Part shown: positions 9,593 through 22,559 of the stretch, piece after piece
Layout of the letters: every line of letters starts with the position of its first letter
Position numbering within the stretch: position 1 is the first letter of the stretch
Assembly: GCA_964353555.1 (NCBI GenBank)
Contig: CAYGWM010000004.1
Span: 1-64,000, forward strand
Reading direction: 5' to 3'
Source: PR03 sp964353555
Lineage (GTDB): Bacteria > Myxococcota_A > UBA9160 > PR03
DNA length: 64,000 bases
Translations under genes and position numbers: made by a program
The notes under the pieces: model-generated
Databases searched by the model: none
Told to the model about the DNA's origin: nothing
The model's input: the letters and a program-made list of their open reading frames with translations, nothing else

Positions 9593-9654
9593 GCGGTGCG
9601 AACTGGCAAGCGCGAGCCCCGTCGGCTAACTCCCTTCTAGGATCGGGGGCTTGC

Positions 9655-10719
9655 GTGTCTTCGACGGTCGCATCGGCAACAGCCGAAATGGTTCCGGACT
9701 TGAGTGAGCGCCAGGTGCTCGTGCTGCGCGCGATCGTCGCGAGCTATGTCGGCGATGCCGCGCCGGTCGGATCGCGGTCGGTGTCGCACGTGCTGCCCGT
9801 TTCGCTCTCGGCGGCGTCGATCCGCAACACGATGGCCGAACTGGCGGAACTCGGGCTCGTCGAAAAGCCGCATCCCTCGGCGGGACGCGTCCCGACCGCC
9901 AGCGGTTTGCGCTGCTTCCTCGAGCATCTGGTCCCGCGAGACCTCGATGAATACGAGCGGCGCGATCTCGCCGGCAGCGTGGCGGCGGTCGGTCCCGACG
10001 CGGTGATCCAGAACACGTCGATGCTGCTCTCGGAGCGCACGCGACAGCTCGGCTTCGTCGTCGCGCCGCGCGAAGCGGGCCTCGTACTGCGCCACATCGC
10101 GCTGGTGCGGCTGTCGACTTCGCGCGTGCTGGCGGTGTTGGTGTCACAGACCGGGTCGGCGTTGCGACGCGTGCTCGAGGACGAAGAGAGCGGCGACCAG
10201 CCGGAGCTCGATCGGCTCGCGGTCGCGCTGAACGAACACGTCGTCGGCAAGACGCTCGCGCAGGTGCGCGACGCGCTGTCGCGCGAAGTCGGCGCGCTCA
10301 GGTCGCGGGCGCACACCGTGCTCGAGCGCGCGCTCTGGCTCGGCTGGCGGGCGCTCGAAGCGCAGGACGAGAGCGAACCGGGCGATCTGGTGATCGCGAC
10401 GCGTCTCGCGCTGCTGGACCAGCCCGAGTTTCAGGATCCGTCGCGCGTGAAACAGCTGTTCGGCGCGATCGAGGCCAAGGAATCGCTGCTGCGGATCTTG
10501 CACAAAATGATAACCGCGCAGCGCGTGACGGTGGCGTTCGGGGAGGAGCTCGATGAACCCGAGTGGGGCCGGCTCGCGCTGGTGGCGGCACCGTACGGCA
10601 ACCCCGGCGCACCGCTCGGTGTGCTCGGCGTGATCGGGTCGCGACGTATGGACTACCCGCGCGTGGTTGCGCTGGTCCGCTATCTCGGAACCGTGGTGAC
10701 GGAGCGACTTCTCCCGTGA
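9655..10719 (+). CDS. hrcA: Heat-inducible transcriptional repressor HrcA
   Basis: 354 residues from a GTG at 9655 preceded by GGGGG; an ATG at 9688 is an alternative start. The N-terminal winged helix reads LSERQVLVLRAIV then GSRSVSHVLPVSLSAASIRN. The SAGRVPTASGLR block and the C-terminal GAF-like part are diagnostic of HrcA. HrcA binds the CIRCE inverted repeat and represses chaperonin genes in unstressed cells. A matching CIRCE lies ahead of groESL at 32880-32906 in this window. The stop overlaps the grpE start by GTGA, so the two are translationally coupled. Confidence 0.95.
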   Translation: MSSTVASATAEMVPDLSERQVLVLRAIVASYVGDAAPVGSRSVSHVLPVSLSAASIRNTMAELAELGLVEKPHPSAGRVPTASGLRCFLEHLVPRDLDEYERRDLAGSVAAVGPDAVIQNTSMLLSERTRQLGFVVAPREAGLVLRHIALVRLSTSRVLAVLVSQTGSALRRVLEDEESGDQPELDRLAVALNEHVVGKTLAQVRDALSREVGALRSRAHTVLERALWLGWRALEAQDESEPGDLVIATRLALLDQPEFQDPSRVKQLFGAIEAKESLLRILHKMITAQRVTVAFGEELDEPEWGRLALVAAPYGNPGAPLGVLGVIGSRRMDYPRVVALVRYLGTVVTERLLP

Positions 10720-11402
10720 GCGAACACGGCAAGGGTCCCGGAGGCGAGGGCTGGGAAGGCTTCGCGGAAGAAGCCTCGGAGGGCAACCTCGGGCCGAGCA
10801 GCGAACTCGAGGAGGCGATGCGCGAGGCGGCGGCGTCGCACGACGCGCGCACGGCCGAGCGCACCGCGCAGCGATCAGGCGCAAGCGGAGCGGTTCCCGA
10901 AGAGCTGGAAGCCGCGCTCGCGGACGCGCAGCGCGAACTCAGCGAGCTGAAGGACCGCTACCTGCGGCTGGCAGCCGACTTCGAGAACGCGCGCCGTCGT
11001 GGTCTGCGCGAACGCGAAGAAGCGTCGCTCTTCGGGCACCAGAATGTCGTCAAGGAACTGCTGCCCTCGGTCGATAATCTCGAGCGCGCCATCGACCACG
11101 CCCGCGAGGGCGGGGAGGCGAGCCAACAGGGACTCCTCGAAGGGGTCGAACTCGTGCTCCGCGAGATCGTTGCGGTCCTCGCGCGACACGGCGTCGTTCC
11201 GATCGAAGCCCTCGGCCAGCCCTTCGATCCCGCATTGCACGAGGCGATGGCGCAGCTGCTGGATGGAACGGTCCCCGCGAATACCATCCTGCAGGTATTT
11301 CAACCCGGCTATCAGCTGCGGGGACGATTGTTGCGCCCGGCGCGCGTTGTGGTTTCGAAAGCGCCGGCGGATGCCGAGAAGAAGGCGGACGAGTCCAGCT
11401 GA
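10716..11402 (+). CDS. grpE: Nucleotide exchange factor GrpE
   Basis: 228 residues from a GTG at 10716 that overlaps the hrcA stop. The first 65 residues are acidic and disordered. A long alpha-helical stretch (LEAALADAQRELSELKDRYL then RLAADFENARRR) follows, and then the beta domain with HEAMAQLLDGTVPANTILQ and VFQPGYQLRGRLLRPARVVV, the GrpE signature. It releases ADP from DnaK and works with DnaJ, encoded just downstream. The long helix is the thermosensor in characterised family members. Confidence 0.95.
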   Translation: MSEHGKGPGGEGWEGFAEEASEGNLGPSSELEEAMREAAASHDARTAERTAQRSGASGAVPEELEAALADAQRELSELKDRYLRLAADFENARRRGLREREEASLFGHQNVVKELLPSVDNLERAIDHAREGGEASQQGLLEGVELVLREIVAVLARHGVVPIEALGQPFDPALHEAMAQLLDGTVPANTILQVFQPGYQLRGRLLRPARVVVSKAPADAEKKADESS

Positions 11403-11461
11403 GCCCGGGGCCGAAGTAGTCGCACCCCGGCGATCCAGCGCGTAGGGGGAGCGGCTTCCGA

Positions 11462-13285
<1,824 letters not shown>

Positions 13286-13349
13286 CGATCGCCCGTGGAG
13301 ATCCGCTCCCGCCTTGCTTCTCCCCTGACGCCGCCTAGGTTTCCCGCCG

Positions 13350-14474
13350 GTGGCGAAGCGCGACTACTACGAGGTCTTGGGCGTCGATCGTTCGGCTGAC
13401 GCCGATGCGCTGAAGAAGGCGTATCGGGCGCTCGCGCTGAAGTACCACCCGGATCGCAATCCCGACGATTCGGCCGCCGAGGACAAGTTCAAGGAGGCGT
13501 CGGAGGCGTACGCCGTGTTGTCGGATCCCGACAAGCGGCGCGCGTACGAGCGCCTCGGGTTCGAGGGCGTCGGAGCGGGATCCGGCCAGCCGGGCTTCGA
13601 CTTCTCGGACATGGGCGGCTTCGGCGACGTGCTGAATGATCTATTCGGCGATCTGTTCGGCACGCGCGGCGGCGGCGCAAGGCCGCGCCGCGGGCGCGGC
13701 CGACGCGGGGCGGATCTCCGCTACACGATGGAAGTCGAATTGAAGGATTTGCTGGACGTCAAGGAGACGACCATCCAGATCCCCAAGATGCGCCCGTGCG
13801 AAACCTGTGACGGTTCGGGCGCGCGGGCCGGCACGCGCCCGGAGTCCTGTACACGCTGTCGTGGCGCCGGGCAGTTGATGTTCCAGCAGGGATTCTTCCG
13901 GATCAGTCGCCCGTGCGACGCGTGCGGCGGCGCTGGGGAGGTGGTGAAGGATCGTTGCACGGGTTGTCGCGGCGCCGGTCGCGTCGAGGGCGAGCAGACG
14001 CTGCACGTGAAGATTCCCGCCGGCATCGAGCACGGCACGCGACTGCGACTCGCAGCCGAAGGCGAGGCGGGGCTCGAAGGCGGTCCGCCGGGTGATCTCT
14101 ACGTCGACGTCGCGGTGCGTCCGCATCCGCTCTTCGAGCGCGATGGCGGCGATCTCCACTGCCAGGTGCCGATTCCGTTCGTGCAGGCCGCTCTCGGCGC
14201 TGAGATCGAGGTGCCCACGCTCGATGGCAAGGAGACACTGCGCGTTCCCGAAGGCACGCAGTCTGGCAAGACCTTCCGGCTGCACGGCAAGGGACTGCCG
14301 TCGCTCGGCTCGCGCACGCGCGGCGACCAGATCGTGCAGATCTTCGTCGAGGTGCCGACCAAGCTCACCGACCGTCAACGCGATCTGCTCGAACAGTTCG
14401 CGGTGGATAGCGGCACTGAAGTGTCGCCGGTGACCAAGGGCTTTCTCGACAAGCTGCGCGACTTCCTGGGCTAG
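13350..14474 (+). CDS. dnaJ: Co-chaperone DnaJ (Hsp40)
   Basis: 374 residues starting at a GTG. The J domain (about 1-70) contains the HPD tripeptide in KYHPDRNP, which stimulates DnaK ATPase. A Gly/Phe-rich linker follows, then four zinc-finger repeats of the CxxCxGxG type (CETCDGSG, CTRCRGAG, CDACGGAG, CTGCRGAG) and the two C-terminal substrate-binding beta domains. This is a full class I DnaJ. It closes the hrcA-grpE-dnaK-dnaJ set; the next gene starts 3 bases after the stop, so transcription probably continues. Confidence 0.97.
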   Translation: MAKRDYYEVLGVDRSADADALKKAYRALALKYHPDRNPDDSAAEDKFKEASEAYAVLSDPDKRRAYERLGFEGVGAGSGQPGFDFSDMGGFGDVLNDLFGDLFGTRGGGARPRRGRGRRGADLRYTMEVELKDLLDVKETTIQIPKMRPCETCDGSGARAGTRPESCTRCRGAGQLMFQQGFFRISRPCDACGGAGEVVKDRCTGCRGAGRVEGEQTLHVKIPAGIEHGTRLRLAAEGEAGLEGGPPGDLYVDVAVRPHPLFERDGGDLHCQVPIPFVQAALGAEIEVPTLDGKETLRVPEGTQSGKTFRLHGKGLPSLGSRTRGDQIVQIFVEVPTKLTDRQRDLLEQFAVDSGTEVSPVTKGFLDKLRDFLG

Positions 14475-14477
14475 CGC

Positions 14478-16457
14478 ATGAAGCGGTTTGCCGTCGCCTG
14501 CACGCTGGCGCTCTCGATCACCGCTTGCAGCTTGCTGCCGCGCCCGCGCGTACTCGGACCGAGCGACGCCGAGCGCCGCGAGTACGACGCCGCGATCGCC
14601 AGCGCGCGCAAGGATCCCACGCAGGGCCGCGCGCGGCTCGCGTCGTTCCTCGATCGCCATCCCGACAGCACGCTCGCCGACGACGCCGTAGTGCCGCTCG
14701 CGCGTCTCGAAGCCAAGGCCGGGAACTCCACGCAATCGGAAAAGCGCTTGCGCGACGTGCTGCGCATGCATCCGAAGGAGAACCGCGCGGACGCGGCGCG
14801 ACTCGAGCTCGCGAAGCTGCTCGCCGCGCGCGGAGAGCCCGAGGCGGCGTGGAAGGTCGCGGAGCGGATCCAGCCCTCGCTGCTCGGAGACGATGAGCGC
14901 CGCGACGCGTACCTGCTGCTCGCCGCGCTGTCGCGCGATCGCGGAGACACCGCGTCGCAGCTCGAGTGGCTGGGCCGGCTCCGCACGGTGGCGAGCGACG
15001 ACGCGGAGGTGGCCAGCATCGACCACCAGATCGACGCGGTGATCGCCAAGCTACCGGCCGACGCGCTGGTTCGCGCGGCGGAGCGGCTCGGTCGCCGCGT
15101 TCCGGCGACCGAGTTGTGGTTGCGCGCTGGAGAGCTGTCGCTGCGGGCCGGCGACAAGAGCGGCGCCGCGCATGCATTCGCCGAGGCCGAGCGCCTACCG
15201 CTCTCGCCCGCCGAGGCACAGCAGTTGGTGCGCTTGCAGTCGCTGCTGCAGTCGGGAAGCGGCGGGCCGATCGACCGCTCGTCGCCGCCGCCGCCGCCAC
15301 TCTCCCAGGTCGAGGCGACCGAGAACGCCAATCCCGCCGCGCACGCGAGCGGCAGCATCGGCGTCGTGCTGCCGCTCAGCGGCTCACTCGCCGCGGTGGC
15401 AGAAGACGTGCTGCGCGGCGTACTGCTCGCCGCCGACAGTTTCGGCGCCGATCCGAACGCGCCGGGTTTGCGCGTGGTGGTGCGCGACAGCGCGGGGCGC
15501 CCGGAACAGGCGGCCAACGCCGTTCGCGAAATCGGCCAGCGCGGCGACGTCGGCGCGGTCGTCGGTCCGCTCACCAAGGAAGAGGTGGAAGCCGCGGGCG
15601 CGGCGGCGCAGGAAGTCGGAGTGCCGCTGCTCACGCTGACGCGTCACGAAGACGTTGCGCGCGATCGATCCGAGGTCGTGCGCTTCGGCCTGACACGCCG
15701 CATGGAAGCCGAGGTTCTCGCCGATCACGCGGTACTCGCGCTCGGTATCGGGCGCATGGCGATCCTGTATCCGAAGGACGAGTACGGCCGCGAGTTCGAA
15801 GCGCTGCTCTGGCAGGCGATCGAAGCACGCGGTGCGCGCGTGGTGTCGGTGGCGGGCTATGCGCCGACCGCCACCGACTTCGCGGCGCCGATCCGCCGAC
15901 TGCTCGGTCCCCAGGCGGCGGCGTCGCCGGCCGCAAGCGAGCCGTTGGACGGTGCGGCCGCGCCGGCTTCTCCGGGTCCGCCGCCGCTGCTCGACTTCGA
16001 CGCGATCTTCATCCCCGACGCGCACGACAAGGTCGCGCTGATCGCGCTCCAACTCGCGGCGAGCCAGGTGCATGGCGTGAAGCTGCTCGGCCCGAGCGGC
16101 TGGCACCATCCGGATCTGATGCGCGTCGCCGGTCCGACGGTGGATGGCGCGTTCTTCAGCTCGGGATTCGACCCGAGCCATCCATCACCGCTGGTCCAGG
16201 ACTTCGTCGCGCGCTACCGCGCGGCGTACCGTCGCGAGCCCACGCCCTTTGCGGCGCAGGGCTTCGACGCGGCCAACCTGGTCGGCTTGCAGCTGCAAAA
16301 TGGCGCCCAGTCGCCATCCGACGTGCGCAACGGGCTGGTGACGACCGAGCGCTATCCGGGCGTCTCCGGCGTCACGTCGATCGGAGCCGACGGGGACGCG
16401 CGCAAGCGCCCCTTCCTGCTCGAGGTGCACGAGGGCAAGATGAGTTCGCTGGAGTAG
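14478..16457 (+). CDS. PBP-activator-like lipoprotein (TPR part plus periplasmic binding domain)
   Basis: 659 residues. The signal peptide ends in a lipobox (SITAC, Cys17), so it is a membrane-anchored lipoprotein. Residues about 30-270 are helical TPR-like repeats (TLADDAVVPLARLEAKAG, LRDVLRMHPKENRADAARLE). After a Pro-rich linker (SSPPPPPLSQ) comes a type I periplasmic-binding fold (GSIGVVLPLSGSLAAVAEDV, VVGPLTKEEVEAA, ILYPKDEYGREFE, FAAQGFDAANL). This TPR plus Peripla_BP order is that of LpoA/LppC, which activates class A penicillin-binding proteins. A ligand-sensing role is the alternative. It starts 3 bases after dnaJ. Confidence 0.75.
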   Translation: MKRFAVACTLALSITACSLLPRPRVLGPSDAERREYDAAIASARKDPTQGRARLASFLDRHPDSTLADDAVVPLARLEAKAGNSTQSEKRLRDVLRMHPKENRADAARLELAKLLAARGEPEAAWKVAERIQPSLLGDDERRDAYLLLAALSRDRGDTASQLEWLGRLRTVASDDAEVASIDHQIDAVIAKLPADALVRAAERLGRRVPATELWLRAGELSLRAGDKSGAAHAFAEAERLPLSPAEAQQLVRLQSLLQSGSGGPIDRSSPPPPPLSQVEATENANPAAHASGSIGVVLPLSGSLAAVAEDVLRGVLLAADSFGADPNAPGLRVVVRDSAGRPEQAANAVREIGQRGDVGAVVGPLTKEEVEAAGAAAQEVGVPLLTLTRHEDVARDRSEVVRFGLTRRMEAEVLADHAVLALGIGRMAILYPKDEYGREFEALLWQAIEARGARVVSVAGYAPTATDFAAPIRRLLGPQAAASPAASEPLDGAAAPASPGPPPLLDFDAIFIPDAHDKVALIALQLAASQVHGVKLLGPSGWHHPDLMRVAGPTVDGAFFSSGFDPSHPSPLVQDFVARYRAAYRREPTPFAAQGFDAANLVGLQLQNGAQSPSDVRNGLVTTERYPGVSGVTSIGADGDARKRPFLLEVHEGKMSSLE

Positions 16458-16472
16458 TCCCAGGCTTGGGAC
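16457..16472 (+). terminator. Short hairpin at the end of the dnaK-dnaJ-lipoprotein unit
   Basis: GTCCCA (16457-16462) pairs with TGGGAC (16467-16472) across a 4-base loop directly at the lipoprotein stop codon. It is followed by GAAAGG rather than a T run, so at best it is a weak or Rho-assisted stop. It may only protect the 3' end. Confidence 0.3.
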
Positions 16473-16547
16473 GAAAGGCGCCACAAGCCTCGGGGCTGAC
16501 CGGTCGATAGCAGACTCCGAGTCCGCCTTTGATGGCTCGGAGCGCCC

Positions 16548-18314
16548 TTGTCTAATTCGCTGAAACGCCACGATGCCGCGCCGATCCGAGTCCTCGTGGT
16601 CGAAGACGACCCGTCCGACGCGCAGTGGCTGCGCACGCTGCTCGAGGCGTCGCGAGAAGTCGCCTTCGAGGTCGCCGAGGCCGGCAACGTCGAGGATGGC
16701 TTGCTGCGGCTGCGCGATGAGTGCTTCCAAGCGGTGCTGCTCGATCTGTCGCTCGAGGAAGGGCAGGGGCTCGCCGCGCTCGCACGCGCGCGAATCGCCG
16801 CGGCGACCGTGCCGATCATCGCGATGGCGTCACGGCGGGACGAGAACCTCGCGATCCGAGCGCTCCGCTTCGGCGCGCAGGACTATCTGGTGAAGCGCGT
16901 CTCCGATGAGCAGGCGATCGTCCGCACGCTGCGCCACGCCGTCGAGCGTCACCACATCCTCACCGATCTCGCGACCGCGCGGCAGCGCGAACACTATCTC
17001 GCGATGCACGACGCGCTGACGGGTCTCCCGAATCGGAGTGCCTTCCTCGATCAGCTCCGCCGCACGCTCCACTACGCAACGCGCCATGGCAAACAGCTCG
17101 CCGTGCTCTTTCTCGATCTCGATCGCTTCAAGAGCATCAACGACACGCTCGGCCATCCCGTTGGCGACGACCTGCTGAAAGTCATCGCCGATCGGCTCAC
17201 CCATTCGCTGCGCCAGAGCGATCTGGTGGCGCGCTTCGGCGGCGACGAGTTCCTGATCGCGCTGCCCGACGTCGCGCGCGACCATGACGCCGCGCGCGTT
17301 GCCCAGAAGCTGAGCGAGGTGCTCGCGAAGCCGTGTGAGCTGGAAGGGCGCGAGTATCGCGTCAGCGCGAGCATCGGGATCGCGCTCTTCCCGCGCGACG
17401 GCGCCGACGCCGATATGTTGATCCGCAACGCGGACACGGCGATGTACCACGCCAAGGCAGTACCCGGCTGTGGCTACTCCTACTACGCTGACGGCATGAA
17501 CGACATCGTGGCCGAGCGGCTCGATCTCGAGCACGGACTGCGCGAGGCGATCGAACTGGATCGCTTCGTGTTGCACTATCAACCGCAGGTGGACACGCAG
17601 AGCGGCGAACTGATCGGTGCCGAAGCGCTGGTGCGCTGGCGCGATCCGGTTCGCGGACTGATCCCGCCCGCCGCCTTCGTACCGATGGCCGAGGAAACCG
17701 GCATGGTGGCGGCGATCGGCAAGTGGGTGCTCGGCCGTGCCTGTGCGGACGCCGTGCTGTGGCGCACGCGCGTTCCGCTGCGCGTCGCCGTCAACGTATC
17801 GAGCAAACAGCTCGTCGACGCCGACTTTGCGGATTTCGTGGCACGCACGTTGCGCGAGACCGGGCTCCCTCCGGAGCGGCTGCAGATCGAGATCACCGAG
17901 AGCAGCGTGCTCGAACAGCGCGGTCCGACGCTCGCGACGCTGCATGCACTGCGGCATCTCGGCTGCGGCGTCGTGATCGACGACTTCGGCACGGGCTACG
18001 CCGCGCTGACGGCACTCAAGTGGCTGCCCGTCGTCGGACTGAAGATCGACCGCTCCTTCGTGACCAACCTGGGCGCGGAGCACCGCGACCGCACCGACGC
18101 GACGATCGCCACCGGCCTGATCTCGATTGCGCAGGGTCTCGGCCTCGAAGTGGTGGCAGAGGGCGTCGAAACCGTCCCGCAGCTCGAGTTCCTGCGCGCT
18201 CGCGGCTGTCACCTGATGCAGGGCTACCTGCTCGCGAAGCCATTGCCGCGCGAGGATTTCCAGGCGGAACTCGACCGCGCGCCGTGGGAGGACGTACTCG
18301 CGGAGATCGCCTGA
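16548..18314 (+). CDS. Response regulator with GGDEF and EAL domains (cyclic-di-GMP turnover)
   Basis: 588 residues from a TTG. The receiver domain (about 13-125) has the acidic pair in VVEDDPSD and phospho-acceptor D66 (VLLDLS). The GGDEF domain has an intact active site (FGGDEF, 231-235) and an I-site RQSD (222-225) for product inhibition, so cyclase activity is plausible. The EAL domain keeps E359-A-L (GAEALVRW), the IEITES metal-ligand segment and VIDDFGTGY, so phosphodiesterase activity is plausible too. Which activity dominates, and which kinase phosphorylates it, cannot be read here. It has no signal or membrane segment. Confidence 0.93.
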   Translation: MSNSLKRHDAAPIRVLVVEDDPSDAQWLRTLLEASREVAFEVAEAGNVEDGLLRLRDECFQAVLLDLSLEEGQGLAALARARIAAATVPIIAMASRRDENLAIRALRFGAQDYLVKRVSDEQAIVRTLRHAVERHHILTDLATARQREHYLAMHDALTGLPNRSAFLDQLRRTLHYATRHGKQLAVLFLDLDRFKSINDTLGHPVGDDLLKVIADRLTHSLRQSDLVARFGGDEFLIALPDVARDHDAARVAQKLSEVLAKPCELEGREYRVSASIGIALFPRDGADADMLIRNADTAMYHAKAVPGCGYSYYADGMNDIVAERLDLEHGLREAIELDRFVLHYQPQVDTQSGELIGAEALVRWRDPVRGLIPPAAFVPMAEETGMVAAIGKWVLGRACADAVLWRTRVPLRVAVNVSSKQLVDADFADFVARTLRETGLPPERLQIEITESSVLEQRGPTLATLHALRHLGCGVVIDDFGTGYAALTALKWLPVVGLKIDRSFVTNLGAEHRDRTDATIATGLISIAQGLGLEVVAEGVETVPQLEFLRARGCHLMQGYLLAKPLPREDFQAELDRAPWEDVLAEIA

Positions 18315-18324
18315 TCCGGCCCCG

Positions 18325-18906
18325 CTAGTACAGGGGACCGGCGTACTCGTGGAGGACCGCGCGGGCTTCGGCGCGCTGGATGTCGCGGACGACCTTGATC
18401 CCGCGCGCCTCGAGCGCGGCGACCCAGCGCGCGGGCTTCGGACCTTCGTCGAAGCCGATCGCCTCCGCATCGCTCGCGCGCGCGCCGCAGACGAGTTGCC
18501 GCACGCCCGACCAGGGGATCGCGCCGAAGCACATCGCGCACGGCTCGCTGCTGGTCACCAGCTCGTGGACGGGCGAAGAGCGACCGCCGAGATCGAAGCG
18601 ACCGCGCGCACGCTGCGCGAACGAGAGCGCCAGCATCTCCGCGTGCGCGAGCGACAGGCCGCTCGCGATCACCGCGTTCACGCCGACCGCGACGAGGCGG
18701 CCCGTGTCGCGCTCGAACACCGCCGCGCCGAACGGGCCGCCGCTGCCGCGCCGGGCGTTCTCCCGCGCAAGTGCAATGGCGAGTTCCATGCGCAGTTCCG
18801 GTGCGCGCAGGCGGCGACCGCCGAGGCGGGCCTCGACGAATCCCGGGACCCAACGCGGCAGCCGAAAGGAAGGCCCGAGCCGAGCAACCCGTGTGGAAAC
18901 CGTCAT
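18325..18906 (-). CDS. Nucleoside/guanine deaminase-like zinc enzyme
   Basis: 193 residues from an ATG at 18906. It carries the cytidine-deaminase-superfamily zinc site: HAEM (His ligand and catalytic Glu) and PCAMC (two Cys ligands), with the PFGAAVF block in front. Members deaminate guanine, cytosine or related bases. The length, and the extra N-terminal 45 residues with the RWVPGFVEARLGGRRL stretch, differ from TadA, so a tRNA-editing role is unlikely. It is convergent with the GGDEF-EAL gene and divergent from lon. Confidence 0.8.
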   Translation of the reverse strand: MTVSTRVARLGPSFRLPRWVPGFVEARLGGRRLRAPELRMELAIALARENARRGSGGPFGAAVFERDTGRLVAVGVNAVIASGLSLAHAEMLALSFAQRARGRFDLGGRSSPVHELVTSSEPCAMCFGAIPWSGVRQLVCGARASDAEAIGFDEGPKPARWVAALEARGIKVVRDIQRAEARAVLHEYAGPLY

Positions 18907-18980
18907 GCGCAATCGGATAGTGGAAATCGCACGACGCTGCATTTCTCAAGTCGCTGCCGGCAGGCGTCGAAACGCACGCC

Positions 18981-21398
<2,418 letters not shown>

Positions 21399-21401
21399 AG
21401 A

Positions 21402-21481
21402 GGTGCCGGGCGTCAGGTTATTTTCTTGTCAGGTTATTGATCGCGCCAGTTAGCAGTCGCAATAACCTGACGCCCGGCACC
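21402..21481. repeat. REP/RAYT-like inverted repeat element
   Basis: A 21-bp perfect inverted repeat: the left arm (21402-21422) begins GGTGCCGGGCGTCAG, and the right arm (21461-21481) is its exact complement, ending GACGCCCGGCACC. The left arm's inner half GTCAGGTTATT is repeated directly at 21428-21438. The AT-richer body differs from the surrounding genes. A diverged half-copy sits at 5624-5661. No transposase is encoded inside the 80 bp, so it could only move in trans. It fills most of the 103-bp lon-thiL gap and could also fold as a hairpin at the 3' end of the lon mRNA. Confidence 0.75.
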
Positions 21482-21501
21482 GGATTCCGTAGCGTCGTTG
21501 G

Positions 21502-22449
21502 GTGAGGCTGCGCGACATCGGCGAGTTTGGGCTGATCGATCGGATCGAGCGCGCGGTGCGACTTGCGGGTCCGGCACGCACTGTGGTGCTCGGGATCGGT
21601 GACGACGCTGCGCTGCTGCGATTGCGCGCGGGCGAAGATCTGGCGGCCTCCACGGACGCGTTGGTCGAGGACGTGCACTTCCGCTTTTCGAGCGAAGCGC
21701 CGCGCGCGATCGGCCGGCGGGCGCTCGCGGCGGCGCTCTCGGATCTCGCCGCGATGGGTGCGCGACCACTCGGTGTGCTCGCCGCGCTGGCGGCGCCGCC
21801 GACGCTTCCGCTCGCGCGCGCCGAAGGCATCATGCGCGGGCTGCTCGATGGCGCCCGGCGCTGGCAGGCGCCGCTCGTCGGCGGCAACGTCGCGCGGGCG
21901 AGGCAGACCTCGCTCACGCTGACGGTGCTGGGCGCGGTGCGACGGGGTCGCGCGTTGACGCGCGCGAACGCGCAGCCCGGTGATCGCCTCTTCGTGACCG
22001 GAACGCTGGGCGGCGCGGCACTCGCGGTCGCAAGGGCGGCGCGAGGTGGCCGCGTGCGGGTTGCCCCCGAGCCACGCCTCGCAGCTGGGCAGTCGCTCGC
22101 ACGCCTACGCGGAATCGGCGCTTGTATCGACGTGTCGGACGGACTCATCGCAGACCTGGGTCATCTGCTGCGTTCGTCGCACGTCGGTGCGGAGGTCGAT
22201 CCGACGCGGATCCCGCGCCCGATGGGCTTCGTCGCTGCGTGCGCCCGGGTCGGTGTGGATCCGCTGCGACTCTCGCTCGCGGGCGGTGAGGACTACGAGC
22301 TGCTCTTCACGCTGCGCCAGAGGGCGGCGACCGCGTCGTCCCTTCGCCGCCGGCTCGGCGTTGCGGTCACCGAGATCGGCGCAATCACGGAGGAACCCGG
22401 CCTGCGCGGCATTCCGCAACTCGTGCGCCGAGGCTTCGCGCACTTCTAA
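21502..22449 (+). CDS. thiL: Thiamine-monophosphate kinase
   Basis: 315 residues from a GTG. Family signatures include GIGDDAALLRL near the N-terminus, the TDALVEDVHF-type block (AASTDALVEDVHFRF), ALAAALSDLAAMGA, GGNVARA and the C-terminal IDVSDGLIADLGHLL and LAGGEDYELLFT. ThiL phosphorylates thiamine monophosphate to the active cofactor thiamine diphosphate in the cytoplasm. No other thiamine gene is nearby. It precedes the chemosensory operon by 110 bp. Confidence 0.93.
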   Translation: MRLRDIGEFGLIDRIERAVRLAGPARTVVLGIGDDAALLRLRAGEDLAASTDALVEDVHFRFSSEAPRAIGRRALAAALSDLAAMGARPLGVLAALAAPPTLPLARAEGIMRGLLDGARRWQAPLVGGNVARARQTSLTLTVLGAVRRGRALTRANAQPGDRLFVTGTLGGAALAVARAARGGRVRVAPEPRLAAGQSLARLRGIGACIDVSDGLIADLGHLLRSSHVGAEVDPTRIPRPMGFVAACARVGVDPLRLSLAGGEDYELLFTLRQRAATASSLRRRLGVAVTEIGAITEEPGLRGIPQLVRRGFAHF

Positions 22450-22559
22450 TCCCGCGAGCCATCGGCGAGCGGCGACGTTCATCAGGCCGAGTCCCGGATC
22501 CGGGACCGCTGCCACCGAGTTGCTTCAAGACCGCGACCGTTGGGACCGATACGAGGTCC

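Noticed and set aside
9593..9654. A CIRCE element upstream of hrcA
   Set aside because: No inverted GCACTC/GAGTGC pair is present in this gap or upstream of hemW, grpE or dnaK; only loose partial matches.
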